A stretch of DNA of 6,114 nucleotides from assembly GCA_030613125.1 (NCBI GenBank), contig JAUWMO010000213.1, positions 1 through 6,114 of the forward strand, given 5' to 3'. This DNA comes from Bacteroidota bacterium (GTDB lineage Bacteria; Bacteroidota; Bacteroidia; Bacteroidales; VadinHA17). Shown one piece after another: positions 1 through 4,314 of the stretch. Every line of letters begins with the position of its first letter. Position 1 is the first letter of the stretch. The position numbers and the translations under genes are program-made. Below the pieces are notes generated by a model. That model was given only the letters and a program-made list of their open reading frames with translations. It did not search any database and was not told where the DNA came from.

Positions 1-665
1 AAATAGAACTAAGATTAATGGCACATATGAGTGGCGATGAGGCCATAATAAAGGCATTTCAGCAAGATGAGGATATACATATTGCGACAGCATCTAAAAT
101 TTACAATGTTCCAGTAGAAGATGTTACCAGAGAAATGAGAGGACGGGCAAAGACAGCAAATTTTGGAATTATTTATGGTATTTCTTCTTTCGGTTTATCC
201 CAACGGTTAAATATTTCCCGTACAGATGCCCGTGAATTGATCGATGAGTATTTTAAAACATATCCCGGTGTAAAGAAGTATATGGATAAAAGTATTGGTA
301 TAGCACGCGAAAAGGGCTATGTTGAAACTCTTATGGGTAGGCGGAGAATATTAAAAGATATTCACTCAAGGAATTCTGTTGTGAGAGGTATGGCTGAGAG
401 AAATGCCATTAATGCACCAATACAGGGCTCTGCAGCCGACATCATCAAGCTGGCTATGGTGCATATCCACCAAAAAATTAATGCCGGTAAATTTAAAACT
501 AAAATGATTTTACAGGTACATGACGAATTGGTTTTTGATGTTTTAAAACCAGAATTGGAAGAGATTCAGGAAATAGTAATTAATGAAATGGAAAATGTGA
601 TATCTTTAAAAGTACCTCTGAAAGTTGATTATGGAGTTGGAAACAACTGGCTGGAAGCACATTAA
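1..665 (+). CDS. polA: DNA polymerase I, C-terminal part (5' end outside window)
   Basis: This is the 3' part of the gene for DNA polymerase I, the family A polymerase that fills gaps in excision repair and replaces Okazaki primers. The frame is open from base 1 and already reads QIELRLMAH, the end of motif A, so the ATG at 18 is internal and not a start. Counting from that Met, motif B is complete (R41, K45, F49-G50, Y53-G54), the O-helix that binds the incoming dNTP. The conserved AERNAINAPIQGSAADIIK stretch lies at about 126-144, and motif C is QVHDE at 166-170 with the catalytic Asp and Glu. The protein ends normally just after the palm (NNWLEAH). The exonuclease domains and the motif A aspartate are upstream and cannot be judged. 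The gene is intact as far as seen. Identity is secure. Confidence 0.97.
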   Translation, partial: IELRLMAHMSGDEAIIKAFQQDEDIHIATASKIYNVPVEDVTREMRGRAKTANFGIIYGISSFGLSQRLNISRTDARELIDEYFKTYPGVKKYMDKSIGIAREKGYVETLMGRRRILKDIHSRNSVVRGMAERNAINAPIQGSAADIIKLAMVHIHQKINAGKFKTKMILQVHDELVFDVLKPELEEIQEIVINEMENVISLKVPLKVDYGVGNNWLEAH

Positions 666-668
666 TTA

Positions 669-729
669 GAGTCTTCGTGGCTAAATATTCTTACTACAAA
701 GGCACAAAAACACTCAGATATCACGAAGT
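669..729. repeat. Degenerate dispersed intergenic repeat between polA and moaD
   Basis: This spacer begins with GTCTTCGTGGCTAAA and ends with a CACAAA...CACGAAG stretch, the wording of the short 'cacaaagacac / gtcttcgtggct' intergenic repeats I recall from many Bacteroidota and other environmental genomes. CTTCGTG (673-679) and CACGAAG (722-728) form a perfect 7-bp inverted repeat around a 42-nt loop. It could act as a weak transcript end after polA, but no T-run follows. A related degraded copy lies at 4205-4256. Family assignment is from memory; the inverted repeat is directly visible. Confidence 0.5.
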
Positions 730-781
730 TTAACTCGCGAATTTAAACTTAAGCGTTAAGTTATTATAAAATTTTAAACGG

Positions 782-1015
782 ATGAAAGTTAAAGTTTTAC
801 TTTTTGGAATTTTAATGTCTGAATCCGGTAAGCAGGAGGTAGAAGTGGAAAATGTGAAGACTGTTACCGAATTAAAAGAAAAATTAATGAAGGAGTTTCC
901 GGGTTTTTCGGGATACCAATACCAGGTATTTGTGAATCATAAGCAAATATTGGGAAATGTTACATTTAAACCGAATGATGAAATAGCCCTGATTCCCCCT
1001 TTTGCCGGAGGGTAA
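782..1015 (+). CDS. MoaD/ThiS family ubiquitin-like sulfur-carrier protein
   Basis: A 77-residue protein of the size and pattern of MoaD, the small beta-grasp sulfur carrier of molybdopterin synthase. It opens with a beta strand (MKVKVLLFG), has a helix rich in Lys/Glu (TVTELKEKLMKEFPG, about 27-41), then VFVNHK (49-54). It ends in DEIALIPPFAGG: the 'D-E-I-A-x-x-P-P' turn and the C-terminal Gly-Gly that is adenylated and converted to thiocarboxylate. The length is normal. MoaD is favoured over ThiS by the IPPFAGG ending, but related carriers for other pathways look alike, so no symbol is given. It stands alone: no moaE, moeB or other cofactor gene is visible. The ATG has no Shine-Dalgarno sequence, as is usual in this phylum. 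polA ends 116 nt upstream on the same strand; no clear promoter is seen between them. Confidence 0.82.
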   Translation: MKVKVLLFGILMSESGKQEVEVENVKTVTELKEKLMKEFPGFSGYQYQVFVNHKQILGNVTFKPNDEIALIPPFAGG

Positions 1016-1075
1016 AAATTAGTTTTTAAAATCTGTATCCAATCAATGGTAAGCCTTTTTTTTATGACAAACTCC

Positions 1076-1165
1076 TGTTTTGTGAAACGCATGACCCAGA
1101 ACCACTAATTCTGAATTTTAAAACTACTGTAGACAGTGTATCTGTTTAGTGCAACGCATGACCCA
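1076..1165 (+). repeat. Pair of 23-nt direct repeats (AACGCATGACCCA core)
   Basis: Bases 1076-1098 and 1143-1165 match at 21 of 23 positions, and the core AACGCATGACCCA (1086-1098 and 1153-1165) is identical. The copies are 67 bp apart. A small inverted repeat, ACTGT/ACAGT (1126-1130, 1133-1137), lies between them. A related ACGCAT..ACCC..AATT string recurs at 6027-6043, at the edge of a large inverted repeat. The function is unknown; a dispersed-repeat terminus or protein-binding site are both possible. Confidence 0.65.
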
Positions 1166-1196
1166 AATTCAACAAACACTAGGTGCTAATAGGCTA

Positions 1197-1228
1197 TTTA
1201 TTAGGCGGTTAAAATTTTGATACTTTTG
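1197..1228 (+). promoter_or_regulatory. Bacteroidota-type promoter with no gene downstream
   Basis: TACTTTTG at 1221-1228 matches the TAnnTTTG -7 element exactly, and TTTA at 1197-1200, 20 bp upstream, is a one-mismatch -33 TTTG element. Transcription would start near 1235 and run into the dispersed repeat and then the foldable block at 1461-1665. No protein gene follows, so it is either a relic of a lost gene or the promoter of a non-coding transcript. The motif is short and could occur by chance. Confidence 0.35.
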
Positions 1229-1245
1229 CCTTTCACAAAACAGGA

Positions 1246-1320
1246 ATGATATTTCGCCCGCTAACGGGGCTTATAGATGCTATATTGCAGTGAAAAGGGC
1301 GTTGCCCTATTCTAACATAA
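1246..1320 (+). repeat. Dispersed GC-hairpin repeat (GCCC..GGGC and AGGGC-GTT-GCCCT)
   Basis: The segment contains two GC-rich hairpins in AT-rich surroundings. GCCC (1256-1259) can pair with GGGC (1267-1270), or alternatively CCCG (1257-1260) with CGGG (1265-1268). AGGGC (1296-1300) pairs with GCCCT (1304-1308) around GTT. The phrases TTTCGCCC..GGGGCTTATAG and TTGCAGTG..AGGGCGTTGCCCT resemble a repeat I recall as widespread between genes in Bacteroidota. The structure is directly seen; the family membership is memory-based. Confidence 0.5.
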
Positions 1321-1378
1321 TTTGCACGTATTACGTAATATATATTAATGTATAGGATTATTATTCAATCATATACAT

Positions 1379-1424
1379 AGGTATTAATACGTATTATAAT
1401 AGGTATTTTAATACGTATTTTATT
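1379..1424. repeat. AT-rich tandem repeat carrying AATACGTATT palindromes
   Basis: Two adjoining units of 22 and 24 nt (1379-1400 and 1401-1424) both read AGGTATT..AATACGTATT..AT. Each contains the perfect 10-bp palindrome AATACGTATT (1386-1395 and 1410-1419). A third palindrome of the same type, ATTACGTAAT, lies at 1330-1339. They could be dimeric regulator sites, a bent or easily melted DNA tract, or a chance AT-rich duplication; no gene is close enough to assign a target. Confidence 0.55.
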
Positions 1425-1460
1425 AATTCCGCCTTAACTTTCACGCCCAGGATTATTATC

Positions 1461-1665
1461 ATAACACTTCCAGGTCTCAGGGACGTTGGAAGGTTATTAC
1501 ACTATGCAGACCTGCCAGTCGTGCCTGGCGGCAGTCAGGAGATCTAAGGTCCTGGCAACATCGGAAAAGTATAACGAACCTCCCGGTTCGTTAATCGATC
1601 CGGGAGGATCGATCTACAAGGCCATCCCACAACAGTAACCCAGATAGATATCCGTTGGATGTCCT
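1461..1665 (+). other. Multi-hairpin block: candidate structured RNA or non-autonomous element
   Basis: About 205 nt form at least five successive stem-loops. (1) ATAAC-a-CTTCCA (1461-1472) pairs with TGGAAG-GTTAT (1487-1497), 11 bp with one bulged A. (2) CTGCC (1512-1516) pairs with GGCAG (1530-1534), with AG/CT inside. (3) and (4) are the twin hairpins at 1572-1613. (5) AGGCCATCC (1619-1627) pairs with GGATGTCCT (1657-1665), 9 bp with one mismatch. The block is richer in GC than its flanks and is not open for a protein. I do not recognise an Rfam-type family: it lacks the tmRNA, RNase P, SRP and group II domain V signatures I know. A palindromic mobile repeat is an equally good explanation. 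Confidence 0.4.
1572..1613. repeat. Twin hairpins with complementary loops
   Basis: Hairpin A has stem AACGAACC/GGTTCGTT (1573-1592) with loop TCCC; T1572-A1593 adds a ninth pair. Hairpin B has stem ATCGATCC/GGATCGAT (1594-1613) with loop GGGA. The two stems are the same except at two base pairs, each an A-T to T-A swap in which both strands changed. The loops are exact reverse complements, so the hairpins could kiss, or refold into one 8-bp helix CCTCCCGG (1579-1586) with CCGGGAGG (1600-1607). Confidence 0.85.
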
Positions 1666-1756
1666 CAGCGGTGAAAAAATATTTGTCACGAAAAATGTGT
1701 TTTTGTTACGCTAAGTTTCGCGGAGGCACTTCAGAAGCTCCAAAGCTCCGAAGGAG

Positions 1757-1784
1757 TCCCTGTGGGAGAATCCCTACGGGAGAA
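1757..1784. repeat. Tandem 14-nt mini-hairpin repeat
   Basis: TCCCTGTGGGAGAA (1757-1770) is followed directly by TCCCTACGGGAGAA (1771-1784), 12 of 14 positions identical. Each unit has a TCCC/GGGA inverted repeat around a two-base centre, and the two differences fall in that centre. It is flanked by CTCC-GAA-GGAG (1746-1756) on the left and a TGCCCG/CGGGCA stem on the right. Purpose unknown. Confidence 0.6.
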
Positions 1785-1811
1785 TGCCCGCCTGACTGAC
1801 GTATTCGGGCA
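1785..1811. repeat. Inverted repeat TGCCCG / CGGGCA
   Basis: TGCCCG (1785-1790) pairs with CGGGCA (1806-1811) over a 15-nt loop, and the offset pair GCCTG (1790-1794) with CAGGC (1810-1814) offers an alternative. The inner CTGACTGACGTATT sequence is like a Bacteroidota palindromic intergenic repeat I recall. No T-run follows, so it is unlikely to be a terminator. Confidence 0.45.
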
Positions 1812-1883
1812 GGCCTTTGGCAAGAGTGTGCCTGACTTAGGCTTTACTTTGCATTATATTATAATTCATTTATTATAGGAATC

Positions 1884-1923
1884 ACCCCGAAATTATACAT
1901 TTTTGTCGTTTTTCAGGGTTTTT
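1884..1923 (+). terminator. Weak terminator-like stem with T-run
   Basis: ACCC-c-GAAA (1884-1892) pairs with TTTC-a-GGGT (1911-1919), eight pairs with one C/A mismatch, and five Ts occupy 1919-1923. The loop is long (18 nt) and the stem modest. If real, it would end plus-strand transcripts coming from the gene-less promoter near 1221. Confidence 0.25.
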
Positions 1924-2002
1924 CTATGGATGGTTATCAATGAATTATACTAATTCAAAATTAGATTTCTTGTGCTTTTCTTACCCTACGCCTTCCGCCC
2001 AG

Positions 2003-2051
2003 CACCTTGTGCCTTGTGCCTTGTACCTTGTGCCTTGTACCTTGCACCTTG
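2003..2051. repeat. Heptamer tandem array, seven copies of YRCCTTG
   Basis: Seven perfect-length units, CACCTTG, TGCCTTG, TGCCTTG, TACCTTG, TGCCTTG, TACCTTG, CACCTTG, run without interruption; on the minus strand each reads CAAGGYR. Variation is confined to the first two positions and is always pyrimidine then purine. The array begins 24 nt beyond the stop codon of the minus-strand gene at 2075 and would lie in its 3' untranslated region. Such arrays expand and contract by slippage. Confidence 0.9.
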
Positions 2052-2074
2052 TGCCCTCCGCACCTCACTCACTA

Positions 2075-2671
2075 TTATAATTGGACCGAAAGCCCCAAAT
2101 TTAGCATCCCTTTATAACCATACCCAAGTTCAACAAACCCACCAATAGTTCCACCAAAACGTATCCCTAATACATTTAGGTGACCAGCAAATTGTCCGCT
2201 GTTACCAAAATCTTCTTCACCGTCATTCTCAACATAGTGATATTTTGCAAATGTATAACCAACACCAATGCCTGAGTACATCTGGAATGTCTCTTTATCT
2301 ATATAACGAAAACTGGTAAGAATTGCCGTTGAAAGAAATTGTCTTTCCAACTTGCCAATAAGAATTGGATCATTATCATCCCTGGTTTTAACATCATTTT
2401 TAATTTTCTGGTATATACCATCTATTCCAATCGTAAGCCTTTTTACCGGAGAGAATCTGTAACCTAAAGAAAAAGCACCGGAACCACTTTTATATACTGT
2501 ATTTACATAACCTACACTTAGAATAGCTACAGTAAGATTCACAGTAATTTCTCTCAGGGCATAGTGCGTAATCATCCCGTAACCAATAGTAATATCATGT
2601 TTTTTTTCTTGCGCTGAAATGATATTTGGGAAGATCAATACAAGACTAATTATAATTGCTAACTTTTTCAT
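2075..2671 (-). CDS. Small outer-membrane beta-barrel protein, function unknown
   Basis: A 198-residue secreted protein. Residues 1-20 are a clear Sec signal peptide (MKK, a hydrophobic run to about 19, then SAQ with cleavage likely next to A20/Q21). The rest alternates polar and hydrophobic residues with Gly/aromatic pairs in a beta-barrel pattern: ITIGYGMITHY (27-37), AFSLGYRFSP (66-75), LTIGIDGIYQKI (79-90), STAILTSFRYI (114-124), MYSGIGVGYTFAKYHY (131-146), FGGTIGGFVELGYGYKG (172-188), and the closing strand MLNLGLSVQL (189-198). About eight strands fit a small OmpA/PorT-like barrel. It lacks a C-terminal OmpA peptidoglycan domain. It is alone on its strand, with a leader of unknown length; CATATTTG at 2818-2811 is a one-mismatch -7 element for it. 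The ATG has no Shine-Dalgarno sequence. The ligand or role cannot be told from sequence. Confidence 0.75.
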   Translation of the reverse strand: MKKLAIIISLVLIFPNIISAQEKKHDITIGYGMITHYALREITVNLTVAILSVGYVNTVYKSGSGAFSLGYRFSPVKRLTIGIDGIYQKIKNDVKTRDDNDPILIGKLERQFLSTAILTSFRYIDKETFQMYSGIGVGYTFAKYHYVENDGEEDFGNSGQFAGHLNVLGIRFGGTIGGFVELGYGYKGMLNLGLSVQL

Positions 2672-2895
2672 ATTAAGTGTTTTTATTTGTTTTTATATTT
2701 TTCAATTAAGTATTTTAGTTGCTGCTTTAAGAAATAATGAAGAATCCTTTGTTTATTTTTATTATCTGGATGATATACTGAGGTATACGTACTATTCACA
2801 TTTAGTGTTACAAATATGATATTTATTTGGTTTTTTAATTTGATTAATCAGATGAATGAAATGGTAAAATATCCTGAAGGATTGATGGATAATAT

Positions 2896-2925
2896 TTTGT
2901 TTTGAATAAATTGAAAGTAAATTTG
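2896..2925 (+). promoter_or_regulatory. Bacteroidota sigma-70-type promoter of the 2968 gene
   Basis: TTTG (2896-2899) and TAAATTTG (2918-2925) match the -33 and -7 consensus of the Bacteroidota primary sigma factor exactly, 18 bp apart. The start would fall near 2932, giving a leader of about 36 nt before the ATG at 2968. The rest of the 296-bp spacer 2672-2967, between divergent genes, is AT-rich and shows no other clear element. Confidence 0.6.
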
Positions 2926-2967
2926 TTAACCTCTACAATTCAGAAACCTTAATTAACTTTTACATAA

Positions 2968-3324
2968 ATGCTATTTCACTACTCAAATTTTAAAGTGGAA
3001 ATCAAAAACCTGAAGTTTACCACTGAAGATAGCATGATATTCCCTAAAACAGCGATTATTTCATTATTGGATGAAAATGATCATGTAATGGCAGTAGAGC
3101 TGCTTGGTCATTTAGAAACTGATAAGATCTATGAAAGGATTGAGAATGAGGAGGATATCAATCTGGATTACTGTTACGTAAATAATTTTTCTTTATCGAT
3201 TTACCGTGATAACCGTAATTTGGATAAAAAAACTTATGTATCTCTTTCTTCCTTTTCGGCTCAGAATGCATTTTTTGATTCAAAATTCGGAGTTGATTTT
3301 TCATTTGCACATTTCCGGGATTGA
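2968..3324 (+). CDS. Hypothetical protein; likely truncated N-terminus of a pentapeptide-repeat protein
   Basis: A 118-residue cytoplasmic-looking protein with no signal peptide. Residues 8-55 (FKVEIKNLKF...AIISLLDENDHVMAVELLGHLE) suggest a short beta-rich domain. The stretch LDYCYVNNFSLSIYR (66-80) and SFSAQNAFFDSKFGVDFSFAHF (95-116) resembles, from memory, the region that leads into the repeats of Bacteroidota pentapeptide-repeat proteins; FDSKFGVDFSFAHF has the expected alternating Phe spacing. It ends abruptly at TGA 3322-3324. The same frame then stays open, and 3337-3366 reads SFYDVIFHSG, again repeat-like, until it merges with the next gene's promoter. So the gene is probably a degraded remnant with a premature stop and a lost 3' end, though a short functional protein is not excluded. 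It has a well-formed promoter. Confidence 0.6.
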   Translation: MLFHYSNFKVEIKNLKFTTEDSMIFPKTAIISLLDENDHVMAVELLGHLETDKIYERIENEEDINLDYCYVNNFSLSIYRDNRNLDKKTYVSLSSFSAQNAFFDSKFGVDFSFAHFRD

Positions 3325-3367
3325 AGGATTTACAGGTCTTTTTATGATGTCATATTTCACAGTGGCG

Positions 3368-3396
3368 TTCGTAAGGAAAATATTGCGTTAACTTTG
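3368..3396 (+). promoter_or_regulatory. Promoter of the 3427 outer-membrane gene
   Basis: TAACTTTG (3389-3396) is a perfect TAnnTTTG -7 element; TTCG (3368-3371), 17 bp upstream, is a one-mismatch -33. Transcription would begin near 3403, leaving about 24 nt before ATG 3427. The upstream in-frame TTG at 3394 lies inside the -7 element and so would not be in the mRNA, which decides the start. Confidence 0.55.
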
Positions 3397-3426
3397 TATA
3401 ATCAAACAAATAATAAATTTGAAATC

Positions 3427-4137
3427 ATGAAGAGGATTCTTCTGTTTTTGTCTGTATTTTGTTTTTTACAAGCCCCTGGCGTAAAATCCCAGGTCTTAAT
3501 TGGATTGCTTTTTGGTGACAAATTAAACAGTGAAAAGCTGGAATTTGGTTTTAACCTGAGTGGGAATTTTACAACGCAGAGTCAGGTGGATAATGATAGC
3601 TACGGAAGAGGACTTGTCCTTGGCCTGTATATTGACTATAAGTTTGCTGAGAATTTTGTTCTGGCATCTTCTCTACTTTTCAAATCACCAAAAGGGATAA
3701 AGCAGTTCGGAGCTGAAGAGTATTTTTATTCTTTGCCGGATACTATATGGACAAATTCAAGCTCAGCCAGGAAACTAAAATATATTGAGCTGCCTTTGGT
3801 AGTGCAGTACCGGCCTGTTCCTCAATTCGGAGTTGGACTGGGAATTGATCTGAGTTTAATGACTAAGGTTGAAGATACTTTTACGCATAATGTGGATGAT
3901 TGGGATATAGTAGCCAAAAAGTCTGTAACAAACTTCTTTAATAGATTTGATGTAGCATTGGCAGCAGGATTAAACTATCATTTTAAAGGTAATCCCGGGG
4001 TTCAGATAAGGTTGAATTATTATTTGGGTTTGATAAATGTTTACAAAGAGTCTACTAACCGTACAGGATACAATCGTACTATCCAGCTGGGTGCGATGAT
4101 CCCCATTAAAACCGGTGTCAAGAAGAAAGATAAATGA
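3427..4137 (+). CDS. PorT-like outer-membrane beta-barrel protein
   Basis: A 236-residue protein read from ATG 3427. Residues 1-21 form a Sec signal peptide (MKR, hydrophobic core, VKSQ cleavage region). The mature part begins VLIGLLFGDKLNSEKLEFGFNLSGN (23-47), an opening I associate with a recurring Bacteroidota barrel family. KLKYIELPLVVQYRP (116-130) is the conserved 'YIELPLLLKY' strand of PorT/OMP_b-brl proteins. Further strands are FGVGLGIDLSLM (134-145), FDVALAAGLNYHF (174-186), VQIRLNYYLGLINV (192-205) and IQLGAMIPI (219-227), closed by a Lys-rich tail VKKKDK. About eight to ten strands are expected. An in-frame TTG at 3394 could extend the N-terminus by 11 residues, but it would spoil the signal peptide and sits in the promoter. 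It converges on trmD with a 177-bp spacer. The cargo or partner is unknown. Confidence 0.8.
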   Translation: MKRILLFLSVFCFLQAPGVKSQVLIGLLFGDKLNSEKLEFGFNLSGNFTTQSQVDNDSYGRGLVLGLYIDYKFAENFVLASSLLFKSPKGIKQFGAEEYFYSLPDTIWTNSSSARKLKYIELPLVVQYRPVPQFGVGLGIDLSLMTKVEDTFTHNVDDWDIVAKKSVTNFFNRFDVALAAGLNYHFKGNPGVQIRLNYYLGLINVYKESTNRTGYNRTIQLGAMIPIKTGVKKKDK

Positions 4138-4204
4138 TTTTTTCAGTCTTATGAAGCCATATATTTTTCTGCTAATCTAAAGGTTTCTGCAGTTAAGGAA
4201 ATCG

Positions 4205-4256
4205 TTTCACCGCTTAGATACTAAGATGCTAAATGATAGAGCCACAAAGATTTGTG
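4205..4256 (+). repeat. Degenerate TTTCACCGCT..CACAAAG intergenic repeat
   Basis: In the spacer between two convergent genes, TTTCACCGCT (4205-4214), ACTAAGATGCTAAA and GCCACAAAG follow each other, the vocabulary of the intergenic repeat seen at 669-729. CACAAA-GA-TTTGTG (4243-4256) is a tight inverted repeat that could weakly end transcripts from either side, but no strong terminator is visible in 4138-4314. TTTCACCGCT also occurs inverted at 1676-1667. Confidence 0.45.
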
Positions 4257-4314
4257 AGACAGCCCCTTATCCGGATATATTGTTATGATTTCTGATCCTG
4301 TTGATCTATGTTAA

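Larger units (their letters stand above)
1016..2074. other. Gene-free 1.06-kb intergenic region packed with repeats
   Basis: No convincing coding sequence was found on either strand here. Its left third (to about 1440) is AT-rich; the middle (about 1440-1820) is visibly more GC-rich than flanking genes and made of inverted repeats; the right end holds a heptamer tandem array. On the minus strand, 1726-1664 reads like a worn copy of the TTTCACCGCT-type intergenic repeat also present at 4205. The individual elements are listed separately. The overall look is an accumulation site for non-autonomous or decayed repeats rather than one decayed gene. Confidence 0.7.

Noticed and set aside
1056..1063. 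T8 run after moaD as a rho-independent terminator
   Set aside because: Only a 2-3 bp GG/CC pairing precedes it, so there is no real stem.
1246..1293. 15-codon ORF after the promoter at 1221
   Set aside because: It is too short, lies in a dispersed repeat with GC hairpins, and its codons simply read through the palindromes.
1630..1795. Possible remnant of a transposase or other protein on the plus strand
   Set aside because: One frame stays open for about 50 codons but its translation has no domain-like pattern and is dictated by the hairpin repeats.
1016..2074. CRISPR array
   Set aside because: The repeats are either contiguous (heptamers, 14-mers) or present only twice; there are no evenly spaced 25-40 nt repeats with unique spacers.
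2619..2819. 66-codon plus-strand ORF
   Set aside because: It starts inside the signal-peptide region of the minus-strand barrel gene and continues into AT-rich spacer; its hydrophobic run is the antisense of that signal peptide.
3206..3391. 61-codon ORF overlapping the 2968 gene
   Set aside because: It is a shifted frame inside the better-supported ORF and has no promoter or recognisable domain.
2968..4137. TGA readthrough (recoding) fusing the 118-codon ORF to the barrel gene
   Set aside because: The fusion would bury a clear signal peptide and a promoter in the middle of one protein. A nonsense mutation in a decaying gene is simpler, and no selenocysteine-insertion hairpin was evident.
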